DNA from: Psychrobacter sp.
Lineage (GTDB): Bacteria; Pseudomonadota; Gammaproteobacteria; Pseudomonadales; Moraxellaceae
NCBI GenBank assembly: GCA_018260445.1
Contig: JAGLBE010000003.1
Span: 104,863 to 168,862 of the forward strand
Length of the DNA: 64,000 nt
Reading direction: 5' to 3'
Part shown: positions 27,751 through 37,157 of the stretch, one piece after another
How positions within the stretch are numbered: position 1 is the first letter of the stretch
Layout: every line of letters starts with the position of its first letter
Made by a program: the position numbers and the translations under genes
The notes under the pieces: model-generated
Database searches by the model: none
What the model saw: only the letters and a program-made list of their open reading frames with translations
Told to the model about the DNA's origin: nothing

Positions 27751-29184
27751 CTATTCGTCGTTATCCTCATGGGCGCTGTCGTTGTCGTTATTAAGGTCGT
27801 TATTAAGCTCGTTATTAAGGTCGTAATTAAGGTTTATGTCCGCTTCCCATTCGTTGTCATCCATGCCCATGCCTGCCTGCAACTCGGCTTTATGGCTGCT
27901 AATTAATGGCATTAAGGTGTCAACGACCCAAGCATAACGCCAGCCTTGTAATCCTTCTGGCAATTGCGCAAGCGGCAAGTCATACGCCACCACTTCATAC
28001 AGCTGGGCGAGCCATTTTTTGCGCATCAACACATTGGCAGGCACCCCCGATTGCTGCGCATAAGCAGTTATCTCTTTTTGCACAATTTTTGCGATGGTTT
28101 TATCTTTTGAGCGATACGGCGCTAAAATAAGGTCTGGCTGCTCATCTTCACTAAGGGCTCGAGCCTGATTGATTACCTCTAACAACTCTTTGCCATACAC
28201 CCGCAGCATATGACGCTGCATGGTGGTTTTGTGGGTGAGCGTTTTCATGCTGGTGGGCAACTCGGTGACCATATCGCGCACCGCTTGTTTTTTAAGAATA
28301 AATGTTTTGGGTTGGTTGAGGGCACGGGCTAAGGCCTCACGCCAGCTTGACACCGCTTGTAATACCGCCAACTGCTCACCGGTATAACGAAAATCCGCCA
28401 TGGCCAAATAGGTGGCATCGTCCTCAATATTGGCAGTTGCAAACAGCTCCTTGCTATACAATTGGCAATCTTCAACCATCTTTGCAAACAGCCCACGCTG
28501 CTCTAATTGCTGCTGCACAATATCATAAAGGGCTAATAAATAGCGCACATCATCAATGGCGTACTGCTCTTGCTGATGGGTCAACGGTCGGGCTAACCAA
28601 TTTGATTGACTCTCCCCTTTTTCAACATACACATCAAGCTCGGTCGCCAATGCCTGCTGATAGCCCATTTGTAGCTGTCCGGTAAGATATGCCAAGGCAA
28701 TTTGGGTGTCGACAACATTGCTCAGCGCAGGGCTTTGCGACAGTAAATAAAATATGCCCAAGTCCTCACCGCAAGCATGCCAAATCATCAGCGGCATCTC
28801 TTCTAACACCACCCAAAATTCGGATAAGTCGAGCTTGGGTGCATCGACCAAATAAATCGTGCTGCCGGTGTTGATTTGAATGAGCGCCAGTTTGGGATAA
28901 TAGGTATCGCGTTTGATAAACTCGGTATCGAGCGCAACCCGCACGCAGGTTTCTAAGTCATCCAAACAGTGCTCTAACCCTTCAAAAGTTGTCACCCAAA
29001 CCACGGGCAAGTTTGCAGCATCTTGCAGGGCTTGGCGAATACTGGCAGCATCTGGCAATTTGCTGGGGTCATTGATGCTGGCAGGTTTTGGCGGTGCCGC
29101 ATCTGTTACAGCATGTTGCAGGGCAGCAGGTGGTGGCTCGTTTGCTGGGTCGTCTGGTTGATTGGTTGGCATGGCTGCTGGCAT
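27751..29184 (-). CDS. rnd: Ribonuclease D
   Basis: 3'-5' exoribonuclease of the DEDD family that trims tRNA and other stable RNA 3' ends. D86 and E88 in VALDTEFIKR form the first exonuclease motif, D141 in HACGEDLGIFY the second, and QYAIDDVRYLLALYD the third. An HRDC domain follows (SWREALARALNQPKTF). The 477-residue protein is longer than the usual 370-385 because of an N-terminal Pro/Ala-rich segment and an acidic tail of repeated Asn-Asp-Leu units. AAGGG precedes the start at 29184. Confidence 0.95.
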   Translation of the reverse strand: MPAAMPTNQPDDPANEPPPAALQHAVTDAAPPKPASINDPSKLPDAASIRQALQDAANLPVVWVTTFEGLEHCLDDLETCVRVALDTEFIKRDTYYPKLALIQINTGSTIYLVDAPKLDLSEFWVVLEEMPLMIWHACGEDLGIFYLLSQSPALSNVVDTQIALAYLTGQLQMGYQQALATELDVYVEKGESQSNWLARPLTHQQEQYAIDDVRYLLALYDIVQQQLEQRGLFAKMVEDCQLYSKELFATANIEDDATYLAMADFRYTGEQLAVLQAVSSWREALARALNQPKTFILKKQAVRDMVTELPTSMKTLTHKTTMQRHMLRVYGKELLEVINQARALSEDEQPDLILAPYRSKDKTIAKIVQKEITAYAQQSGVPANVLMRKKWLAQLYEVVAYDLPLAQLPEGLQGWRYAWVVDTLMPLISSHKAELQAGMGMDDNEWEADINLNYDLNNELNNDLNNDNDSAHEDNDE

Positions 29185-29329
29185 AAGTCCCTTCTACTTA
29201 TTTTTAAGAGCTATTATTATTTTAGTTTTCATAGTGCGCGAGAGCGCACTCAAGACATTTTAACTAGACCTTTTAAACATTAAGCCAATAAAGGCGCTGC
29301 TAGTTAAAAGTTAAAAAAGCCCATCAACC

Positions 29330-29923
29330 TTATAAAAAAGAGCGATTTTGCAATGCTTGTGATAAGGTCATGCTGTCTAAATATTCCAGCTCGCCGCCCA
29401 TCGGGATGCCTTGGGCAATACGGGTGACCTTGCCCACATGACGTCGCACTGCCTCGCTAATAAAGTGCGATGTCGTTTGACCCTCCACCGTGGTGCTGGT
29501 GGCCAGTATCAGCTCCTCTACCGGGGTGGTTTTGACTCGATTGACCAGTTGCTCAATATTTAAATCATCGGCATTTATGCCATCCAGCGGCGATAAATGG
29601 CCACCCAGCACAAAATAGCGGCCGCGGTAGCCTGCGGTTTGCTCAATGGCCATCACATCGGCGGCGGTTTCGACCACACAAAGTAGGCTGTCGCTGCGGC
29701 GCGGGTCAAGGCAAATAGGGCACACCGTATCGTCGCTTAGCGAATGACAACGCTCGCACTCAATAATATCGTGCATCGCCACATCGAGCGCTTGCGCCAA
29801 TGCCAACCCTTGGGGGCGTTTTTTGTTGAGCAAATGCAGTGCCATACGCTGGGCACTTTTTGGTCCTACCCCCGGCAACACTCGCAGTTGCTTGACTAAG
29901 TTATCAAACTTTTCGGTTAGCAA
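29330..29923 (-). CDS. recR: Recombination mediator RecR
   Basis: Acts with RecF and RecO to load RecA on gapped DNA. The 197-residue protein has the helix-hairpin-helix [13 protein letters not shown] (about residues 16-28), the zinc finger [16 protein letters not shown], and a Toprim domain with [12 protein letters not shown] and [15 protein letters not shown]. The ybaB-recR order is the common bacterial arrangement, but the usual upstream dnaX is absent and metZ lies there instead. A terminator-like hairpin stands between ybaB and recR. Confidence 0.97.
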   Translation of the reverse strand: MLTEKFDNLVKQLRVLPGVGPKSAQRMALHLLNKKRPQGLALAQALDVAMHDIIECERCHSLSDDTVCPICLDPRRSDSLLCVVETAADVMAIEQTAGYRGRYFVLGGHLSPLDGINADDLNIEQLVNRVKTTPVEELILATSTTVEGQTTSHFISEAVRRHVGKVTRIAQGIPMGGELEYLDSMTLSQALQNRSFL

Positions 29924-29988
29924 TCAAGCCTCCTTTTAGTCCTGTAAGAGTACGTAATTTTTTCCCCTCGCAGAGAACGACCTACATA

Positions 29989-30026
29989 AAAAATGGGGGG
30001 TAATACTGTGATTACCACCCCATTTT
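29989..30026 (-). terminator. Terminator between ybaB and recR
   Basis: Strong hairpin: AAAATGGGGTGGTAAT pairs with ATTACCCCCCATTTT around a 6-nt loop, followed on the minus strand by a T run. It would end or attenuate ybaB transcripts before recR, although these genes are often cotranscribed. Confidence 0.75.
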
Positions 30027-30062
30027 ACTAGACTTACCAGTCGGCCGTAGGGCTTTTTGCGA

Positions 30063-30395
30063 CTAATTAAACAACCCTTGCATGCCTGGTGGCAAGCCCA
30101 TGCCGCTGGTTGCTTCGGTCATGGTCGCATCCGACAACGCATCCGCTTGACGTACCGCATCGTTAATGGCCGCGGCAATCAAATCTTCAATCATGTCCGG
30201 CTCATCCTCTAACAAACTGGGGTCAATCGATAGACGCTTGACCACATGGCGGCCAGTCATCGTCACTTTGACCAAGCCATTGCCGGCCTCGGCTTGCACT
30301 TCTTTATTTGCCAGCTCTTTTTTGGCTTTTTCGACGTTCACTTCGACTTGCTTTTGCATATTTTGTGCTTGTTGCATTAAGGCTTGAATATTCAT
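30063..30395 (-). CDS. ybaB: YbaB/EbfC nucleoid-associated protein
   Basis: Small DNA-binding protein that dimerises into a tweezer shape. The 110-residue length is typical. The sequence shows the family helices: [20 protein letters not shown], then [21 protein letters not shown] and [17 protein letters not shown]. It lies upstream of recR on the same strand. The start is the usual [11 protein letters not shown]. No oddities. Confidence 0.96.
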   Translation of the reverse strand: MNIQALMQQAQNMQKQVEVNVEKAKKELANKEVQAEAGNGLVKVTMTGRHVVKRLSIDPSLLEDEPDMIEDLIAAAINDAVRQADALSDATMTEATSGMGLPPGMQGLFN

Positions 30396-30511
30396 GGTCT
30401 ATCCTTGCTAGTGATTAAAAGGAATAAAAGGTTAGAGTGAGCGTTGCTATCAACGATTAAGTCTACGCTATGGCGTTATAACGATATTATACCGCTATCC
30501 GCCGCGCCTGT

Positions 30512-31891
30512 CTAAGCACCTAACGTATCCAAACCGCGTGCTAAATCGGCGATAATATCGTCCACATCTTCTAGCCCAACCGACAAGCGTATCATCGCAT
30601 CGGTGACGCCCGCTTCAAGACGCACCTCGGGTGACAACCTAAAATGGGTGGTGGTCGCCGGATGGGTAATGGTGGTTTTGGTATCGCCCAAGTTATTGGT
30701 AATCGACACCATTTTGGTGCTGTCAATCACATGCCAAGCGGCCGACTCTAGGGTATGCGCGCCTGTTGCCTTTACCTCAAAGCCCATAATCGCACCAAAG
30801 CAGTTTTTACGATAGTGCTGACGGGCGGCAAGCTCGTGCATTGGATGGCTGGCTAAACCCGAAAAATGCACCTGTTGCACATTCGGGTGAGTGTCCAAAA
30901 ATGCGGCTACCTTGTTGGCGTTGTCGCAGTGCGCTTGCATACGCAAACTTAACGTTTCAAGCCCTTTATTAAACACCCAAGCATTAAACGGGCTCATACT
31001 GATGCCGCCAGACCGAATCACCACAAAGGCCTCTTGCATCAATGCCTCACTGCCCACCAAAGCGCCGCCTAACACCCGCCCTTGCCCGTCGATATATTTG
31101 GTGGCGGAATGAATCACGATATCGGCACCAAAATCTAAGGGTTTTTGAATGGCGGGCGTGGCAAAGCAATTGTCCACCACAAACAAGGCACCTTGGCCAT
31201 GGGCGATGGCAGCAATGGCGCTCATATCGGCAATTTGCCCCAATGGGTTGCTGGGGGTTTCACAAAACAGCAGACGGGTATTGGGCTGCATCGCTTGCGC
31301 CCAAGCGGCGTTATCAAAGCAGTCCACATAAGTGATATCAACGCCAAACTTGCCCATATAATCGTTAAATAGGCCAACTGATGAGCCAAATAACTGTTTG
31401 GCGGCCAACACATGGTCACCTTTTTTGAGGTACGCCAAGCACATAGTTAAAATCGCCCCCATACCAGAGGCCGTAGCCACCGCACGCTCACCGCCCTCTA
31501 ACGCTGCCAAACGTCGCTCAAACATGCGCACCGTGGGATTCGTATGGCGAGAATACACATTGCCTGCTGTCGTGCCATTAAAATGCGCCGCCGCATCTGC
31601 CGCCGAGGCATAAACATACGAGCTGGTGGCATAAATAGGTTCGTTGTGCTCGCCCTCATCACTGCGGTGTTGCCCTGCCCGCACCGCAATGGTTTGCATG
31701 CCATAATTTTGGCTTAAATCTAGCGCATCATCACACCAATTGTTATCGAGCGGTGTGCCAGTAGTGGGTTTAGGCAATGTTGGTGTCTGTTCTAAGTTAT
31801 TTTCTGTATTGTTTGGTGGATTGTTTGATGGATTGTTTGGTGGATTGTTTGTCGCACTATTGGATTGGTTGTTTGGCGTTGTCATAGTCAT
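30512..31891 (-). CDS. metZ: O-succinylhomoserine sulfhydrylase (Cys/Met metabolism PLP enzyme)
   Basis: PLP enzyme of the Cys/Met metabolism family. It converts O-succinylhomoserine and sulfide to homocysteine, bypassing cystathionine. Markers: TIAVRAGQHRSDEGEHNEPIY, NPTVRMFERRLAALEGGE, the PLP lysine in SATKYIDGQGRVLGGA, and TTHFRLSP near the C-terminus, typical of MetZ proteins of pseudomonads and Moraxellaceae. The 459 residues include an Asn/Pro-rich N-terminal run of about 35 residues made of repeated NNPPNN-like units. No good ribosome site decides between the close ATG codons at 31891 and 31885. MetB-type specificity cannot be fully excluded. Confidence 0.88.
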   Translation of the reverse strand: MTMTTPNNQSNSATNNPPNNPSNNPPNNTENNLEQTPTLPKPTTGTPLDNNWCDDALDLSQNYGMQTIAVRAGQHRSDEGEHNEPIYATSSYVYASAADAAAHFNGTTAGNVYSRHTNPTVRMFERRLAALEGGERAVATASGMGAILTMCLAYLKKGDHVLAAKQLFGSSVGLFNDYMGKFGVDITYVDCFDNAAWAQAMQPNTRLLFCETPSNPLGQIADMSAIAAIAHGQGALFVVDNCFATPAIQKPLDFGADIVIHSATKYIDGQGRVLGGALVGSEALMQEAFVVIRSGGISMSPFNAWVFNKGLETLSLRMQAHCDNANKVAAFLDTHPNVQQVHFSGLASHPMHELAARQHYRKNCFGAIMGFEVKATGAHTLESAAWHVIDSTKMVSITNNLGDTKTTITHPATTTHFRLSPEVRLEAGVTDAMIRLSVGLEDVDDIIADLARGLDTLGA

Positions 31892-32232
31892 TTAAGTATC
31901 ATGTGGGATTAGGTAGGATAACCGTAAATTTTTAGATAGTCGCGCTTGGTTAATTGTCTCGCGGGGTTTTTTTGATGTTTGAATAGCTAAAGGTTTAGAT
32001 ATTGGGTTATAGGATGGACGAGTTAATTACTAATATCAGCCATCAGTATAAATCAGCTTCAGCTATCAGACTGAAATTATTAGTTTAAAAGCAATCATCC
32101 GTTTTTAATAAGGTATAAGCGGTTATAATATCGCTCATCATTTATCAAAACCAGTTAATTCCATTATAGCCAACCATTCTAGCAAATTTCAGCCTATTCA
32201 ATCACCCCTTTTTTAGGGTAAGGACAGCGATT
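31892..32232. other. Divergent intergenic region metZ / dehydrogenase
   Basis: About 340 bp that must hold the promoters of both divergent genes. A TATAAT lies at 32124-32129 on the plus strand, about 100 bp before the dehydrogenase start, but its -35 is poor. No SAM or cobalamin riboswitch features were recognised. Confidence 0.4.
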
Positions 32233-33195
32233 ATGACCCAAGACAGCACCTATATAAGCAATACTGACGCAAGCAGTACGCATACTGCCAACACTGCCAA
32301 CAGCGTCAGCTTTTTGGGACTTGGTGCAATGGGTTATCAGATGGCAAAACATCTTGTCCCGCAGTTTGCGACGGTGATGGTATGGAATCGTGACCCCAGT
32401 AAAGCGAGAGCCCACGCCAGTCAATTTGGCAGCAAGGCGGTCAGCTTGGCCGAGGCCGTTACTGCCGATATCATTATCTCCTGCCTGCCCACCAGTGCGA
32501 TTGTTGCCGAGATTATTGCGCAAGCCCTGCCGCATTTACAAAACAGCAAAAGCCCGTCCCCTCGGGTTTGGGTGGATTGCACCAGCGGCGTGCCGGACAG
32601 CGCCAAAGCCGCCAAACGCACACTGCAACCCGTGAATTGTCAGTTTTTGGATGCGCCCGTGTCGGGGCAAACAACGGGTGCAGAAGCTGGTACCTTAACC
32701 CTGATGGTGGGCGGCGATAGCCAAGCTTTGGCAGACGCTAGGGTGGCGATTGATTGTTTTGCAGGGCGGGTGGTGCATGTGGGCGACACAGGCGCAGGTT
32801 TTGCGGTCAAAGCGGTCAACAATACCCTGTTTGCGATTAACGCCTGGGGCGCCGCCGAAGGTTTATCGGTGCTCAAAGCGCACGGCGTCAACCCAAGCGC
32901 CGCCCTCGACTGTATCAATAACGCCAGCGGCCAAAGCTTTGCCAGTGCCGCCACCTTGCCGCAGCGCATTGTCAATCGCAGTTTTCCCAAAACCTTCACG
33001 ATTGATTTAATGGCGAAAGATTGCGCTATTGCTATTGACTTACAACGTCAACAGCAAGTGCCGACCCCTGTTATGGCACAGGTTGCCAGTTTAATCCGCG
33101 CTGCCAGCAATCAGCATGCGGCCGGCACAGCAGACTTTTCGCAATTTGCCACATTTTATGAGCAAATGACTGGGATTGTTATCAAAGATGACTAG
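32233..33195 (+). CDS. NAD(P)-dependent beta-hydroxyacid dehydrogenase (3-hydroxyisobutyrate dehydrogenase family)
   Basis: The 320-residue protein has the Rossmann motif FLGLGAMGYQMAKHL (about residues 29-43), the substrate loop DAPVSGQTTGAEAGTLTLM, the catalytic lysine in GFAVKAVNNTLFAINAWG and the C-terminal MAKDCAIAIDL. This is the beta-hydroxyacid dehydrogenase family, which includes tartronate semialdehyde reductase, 3-hydroxyisobutyrate dehydrogenase and glyoxylate/succinic semialdehyde reductases; the exact substrate is not decided. A good AAGGA precedes ATG at 32233. It is a single gene with no pathway partner nearby. Confidence 0.88.
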   Translation: MTQDSTYISNTDASSTHTANTANSVSFLGLGAMGYQMAKHLVPQFATVMVWNRDPSKARAHASQFGSKAVSLAEAVTADIIISCLPTSAIVAEIIAQALPHLQNSKSPSPRVWVDCTSGVPDSAKAAKRTLQPVNCQFLDAPVSGQTTGAEAGTLTLMVGGDSQALADARVAIDCFAGRVVHVGDTGAGFAVKAVNNTLFAINAWGAAEGLSVLKAHGVNPSAALDCINNASGQSFASAATLPQRIVNRSFPKTFTIDLMAKDCAIAIDLQRQQQVPTPVMAQVASLIRAASNQHAAGTADFSQFATFYEQMTGIVIKDD

Positions 33196-33310
33196 TCCAA
33201 ACAAATTAGTCACACAATTAGTCACACAGTCAATCAATGATTTAAAGAGTCAATCGCATCGCTAATCGGTCACATCGATAAACACAACCCAGCGACTTAA
33301 TGCGCTATCT

Positions 33311-33351
33311 TTGGGTTAGCATTGGGTTAGCATTGGGCTAGCATTGGGTTA
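33311..33351. repeat. 11-bp tandem repeat
   Basis: Three units of TTGGGTTAGCA (one with a single change) plus a partial, upstream of the phospholipase D gene. Confidence 0.85.
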
Positions 33352-33428
33352 TTCTGTTAACATAAGCAGAATCAGAATCGATGCTACACCATTTTACAAG
33401 TTAATTTTTTAGGAATTTGCCCAAGTTT

Positions 33429-35246
33429 ATGCCACACCAACCTGACTACGCTTTGCTTGAGCGCGCCTCTGCCAGCCCTTTGTCTAGGGGACAAAGCTTG
33501 ACGCTTCATGTTGTGCTAAAAATCATCACCGCTTTTTGGCTGTGTTGCCATATCACCGCTTGTGACACTTTGCCAACCCAGCCCCACTTGCCTGCCAGCT
33601 TGATGCTAGATGAGCGACTACAACATGCGTATGCATCGCCCACAGCAGACCATCAGCAAGCGCCGCCGCTCACCCAATCCATCAATCAACAAAATACCTT
33701 ACACCCCAATCTATCAGGTTATCATACCGTGATTACGGGCGCCAATGCGTTTGCAGGGCGCAGCATCCTAACCGATATGGCAACAAAAAGCATTGATGTG
33801 CAATATTATATCTGGCACAACGACCAAGCAGGGCAACTGCTGTTACAAGATCTATGGCAAGCGGCCGAGCGTGGGGTGATGGTGCGTTTTTTGCTCGATG
33901 ATTTTAATAGCGATGCCGAATTGGATCAGCATCTGCTCCGTTTTTCCAGCCATCCCAATGTATCGGTGCGACTGATGAATCCTATGATGCATCGCAAGCT
34001 ACGGATGCTCAATTATGTAACCGATTTAAAGCGCATTAATCACCGGATGCACAACAAAAGCATGACCTTTGATAAACAAATTAGCGTGATTGGCGGGCGC
34101 AATATTGGCGATGAGTATTTAAGTAACGATGAAACCAGTCAATTTGCGGACTTAGATGTGCTGCTCATTGGCGATGTGGTCAAAGACATTACGGCAAGCT
34201 TTGAGGACTATTGGCAGTCGTCGCTGGCGTTTGATGTGGAAACATTAGTACCACCGGCAACGACTGATGTAGCGCCTGAGCCTGCTACTGTTTCTACGTC
34301 ATCGTCATCGTCTAGCACAAGCTCAACCGCCACACCGCCCAAAACCCCTGTTACAAAAAGCGACTTTATTGCCCATTTAGATAAGCTGGCTTCTTACCAA
34401 GCAAACGACTCTACCGACGCTACCAGCAGCTCGGCTGTCACCGCAACTGACACGAATAAAAATAGCAGCAATGTGACCGACGTGTATAAGCAGGCGGTCG
34501 AAAACTCGACCATTGGTATGGATTTGGTGAATAGAAAGGTGCCATTTCGCTGGGTGAACATCACCTTTATGAGTGATAGCGTGGATAAACTTAGCAGTCA
34601 AGTCAATCCCGACCGTCTTTTGGTCAAGCAGTTACGCCAGCAACTGGGCACACCCAGCGACAAACTAACCATCATATCCTCTTATTTTGTGCCGACCCAA
34701 GCGGGCGTTTCTGACTTAGTAGGGCTTGCCAAGCAAGGCGTCAAGGTTAAAATACTCACCAACTCGTTTAAAGCCACCGATGTGGCAGCGGTGCATTCGG
34801 GTTATGCCCCATGGCGGGTGCCATTATTACAAGCAGGGGTTGAGCTGTATGAACTCAAAGCCATTGCCTCTGAAGAGGATAGAAACAACAAGCTGTGGAA
34901 GGCACGCAGCCAATCGGCAACCAGTTTACACGCCAAAACCTTTGCGGTGGACAATGACCAAGTTTTTATTGGCTCTTACAATGTGGACCCCCGCTCGGCC
35001 AATATCAATACCGAAATGGGCGTCATTATTAACGATGATAAGCTTGCCGCCCAATTGCACGCTGCTATAGGCGACGATTTGCTGCCATTGGCCTATAAAG
35101 TGGTGCTCTCAAATACTGGTCATCTACAATGGCAAACGTTAGAGGACGGTAAACAGGTGACCTATACGCAAGAACCTGACGTTGAGTTTAGCGATAAGTT
35201 ATGGATTAAGCTACTAGCATCCTTGCCTATCGACTGGTTGTTATAA
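33429..35246 (+). CDS. Phospholipase D-family lipoprotein (cardiolipin synthase C-like)
   Basis: Two HKD phosphodiesterase motifs are present: HRMHNKSMTFDK near residue 207 and SLHAKTFAVDNDQVFIGSYN near residue 500, each followed by the family Asn and Glu (NINTEMGVI). The N-terminus has a hydrophobic stretch ending in HITAC, a lipobox (I-T-A-C) at about residue 45, so an envelope lipoprotein is likely. The resemblance is closest to ClsC/YmdC-type proteins, which synthesise cardiolipin. A Ser/Thr/Ala-rich linker of about 100 residues separates the two halves. I prefer ATG at 33429 to the TTG at 33417, though neither ribosome spacing is ideal. Confidence 0.85.
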   Translation: MPHQPDYALLERASASPLSRGQSLTLHVVLKIITAFWLCCHITACDTLPTQPHLPASLMLDERLQHAYASPTADHQQAPPLTQSINQQNTLHPNLSGYHTVITGANAFAGRSILTDMATKSIDVQYYIWHNDQAGQLLLQDLWQAAERGVMVRFLLDDFNSDAELDQHLLRFSSHPNVSVRLMNPMMHRKLRMLNYVTDLKRINHRMHNKSMTFDKQISVIGGRNIGDEYLSNDETSQFADLDVLLIGDVVKDITASFEDYWQSSLAFDVETLVPPATTDVAPEPATVSTSSSSSSTSSTATPPKTPVTKSDFIAHLDKLASYQANDSTDATSSSAVTATDTNKNSSNVTDVYKQAVENSTIGMDLVNRKVPFRWVNITFMSDSVDKLSSQVNPDRLLVKQLRQQLGTPSDKLTIISSYFVPTQAGVSDLVGLAKQGVKVKILTNSFKATDVAAVHSGYAPWRVPLLQAGVELYELKAIASEEDRNNKLWKARSQSATSLHAKTFAVDNDQVFIGSYNVDPRSANINTEMGVIINDDKLAAQLHAAIGDDLLPLAYKVVLSNTGHLQWQTLEDGKQVTYTQEPDVEFSDKLWIKLLASLPIDWLL

Positions 35247-35675
35247 TCTATTGTGGCAGAGCGGCTTTGCCTTGATATCGAGATTAACCCTATCTTTTTT
35301 GCTGAATATGTCACGATGAATTTGTCACTTAGTATCACCAAAATTTGATTGATAACTATATTTTACAACTCCATTTTCAACTTTAGTCAAACACCGATTA
35401 TAACGATGGTAAGATGTTGTTATTAAATTCTTTTAACCAAAATCTGGATAAAAAATGGGTGGTTAAATACTGGCATCAAGCGACTGCTACCCTCCTTTTT
35501 CGATACCAAAAGATAACAGAGGCATGGTCACCTTATACTATAATCATCGCCTTATCATAAACTCGATATCAATGATACCGACCATTATGCTGTTATGATT
35601 CTGTGATTTTGCCTGCTCTTCGTCTTAAACATGAAGTTTTAGCACCTATTTTTTGACTGAATAAAGCGCTTACTT
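35247..35675. other. Intergenic region upstream of the MFS transporter
   Basis: About 430 bp of AT-rich DNA. I see no gene, repeat array or convincing terminator. Confidence 0.4.
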
Positions 35676-37007
35676 ATGTCTTTTGCTGATGCCACCAAAC
35701 CTGTATCGTCGCCAACGTTGACAAAAAAACATCTACTCACCCTTTGTTTCAGTAATATCGTGGTTTGTTTTAACTTTTTAACCTACCTGCGCTTGTCAGA
35801 CACGTTAAATCTGGTTTTTTTTCCGCCGCACAGCAACCTTCTTGTCGCACAATTGCAAGTTTTAAGCGTCATTAGTAGCGCCTTTGTTGCCCGTCCTATT
35901 GGCGCTTTAATTATCGGCCGTTATGGTGATATTTATGGCCGCAAACCGGCGCTGATTCTAAGCTTAGCCCTTTTCGTCATTACCGCCACCTTAACCGCTT
36001 GCCTGCCGGTTTTTGCCCAAGTTGGTAATATGGCCACCATTTTTTTTGTGCTTATTGCTTTATTACAGGGTATGGTGTTTGGTGCTTATGCGCCCCTAGG
36101 TTGGGTATTCATATCAGAGTATGTTCCCAAACACAATCTTGCCACTTACTGCGGCCTGCTGACTGCCAGTTTAGCAGGGGGCTCGTTTGCCTCAATCTTA
36201 TTTACCACCGGTCTACAAAATACCTTTACCCATAGCGAACTGGTGCGCTATGGCTGGCGCATTCCTTTTCTAGTAGGCGGTATATTGAGTCTAATGGCCT
36301 TGCTATTGATGCGCTCCATCACCGAGACGCCCCTATTTTTGCAAACCAAGCAACAACGCCAACCGCTGTCAAAGTATATGAATTTTGATTTTGGCTTTAT
36401 TTTAGGCTTTGTTTTTAAACGGCCGCAAGCTTTACTGTTAGCGATGATGTTAAGCTTTATAAGCGCCAGTTTGGTCATCATCGTTACCCTGCTGTTACCA
36501 ACGTTAATCACGCCATATTTTCATATTGATTCGTTATTGCTAATGTTTGGCAATCTGATTGGCCTATTATTTCTTATTTTTGGGTGTCTATTTTTTGGTT
36601 TTCTGGCAGGTATCTACGGGGTCATTAAATCCCTGCTGTTCGGTGGCAGTTGTCTTATTTTGCAATCTGCAGGGTTTTATTATCACCTTGAGATGGGCGA
36701 TGGCGCCTATATTCTATTGATGTATGCGCTATTAGGCTTTTTTAGTGGCATTATTAGCTTATGTCCCACCATTCTTGTAAAATTATTTGCGACTCAAACA
36801 CGCCTGATGTCAGTGTCTATTGTCTATAACTTGATTTATGCCGTCGCTGGTGGCATATTGCCATTTGGTTTGGTGTATGGGACCCACTTGTTTAAGCTGT
36901 TTCCCGGTATCTATTTGGGCTTTGTCGGCTTGATGACTATCACTATCGGACTTTATATTCATCAATCGCCATTATTTAAGGGTCTAGACGATACGGCTAA
37001 TGTATAA
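35676..37007 (+). CDS. MFS transporter, metabolite:H+ symporter-like
   Basis: Inner-membrane protein of 443 residues with about 12 hydrophobic segments. The loop between segments 2 and 3 carries GRYGDIYGRKPAL, the major facilitator signature in the form used by the metabolite:H+ symporter subfamily (relatives of ProP, KgtP and ShiA). Asp and Arg residues of that motif are intact. Substrates of relatives include proline, betaine, citrate, 2-oxoglutarate and shikimate; I cannot choose. The start at 35676 has no clear ribosome site. It stands alone between the phospholipase D gene and dusA. Confidence 0.85.
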   Translation: MSFADATKPVSSPTLTKKHLLTLCFSNIVVCFNFLTYLRLSDTLNLVFFPPHSNLLVAQLQVLSVISSAFVARPIGALIIGRYGDIYGRKPALILSLALFVITATLTACLPVFAQVGNMATIFFVLIALLQGMVFGAYAPLGWVFISEYVPKHNLATYCGLLTASLAGGSFASILFTTGLQNTFTHSELVRYGWRIPFLVGGILSLMALLLMRSITETPLFLQTKQQRQPLSKYMNFDFGFILGFVFKRPQALLLAMMLSFISASLVIIVTLLLPTLITPYFHIDSLLLMFGNLIGLLFLIFGCLFFGFLAGIYGVIKSLLFGGSCLILQSAGFYYHLEMGDGAYILLMYALLGFFSGIISLCPTILVKLFATQTRLMSVSIVYNLIYAVAGGILPFGLVYGTHLFKLFPGIYLGFVGLMTITIGLYIHQSPLFKGLDDTANV

Positions 37008-37157
37008 ACCGTAAGAATATTGACCGTCAAATGCTGGTGCAAACTTAACTACCTAATTAACCGATTAACCGATTAACTGGTTAACTGTCCTCTTGCTATC
37101 CCCCTGTTGACACATGACCTCTGTATCTATTGAGCAACTAAAGTAATCCATCCCACT

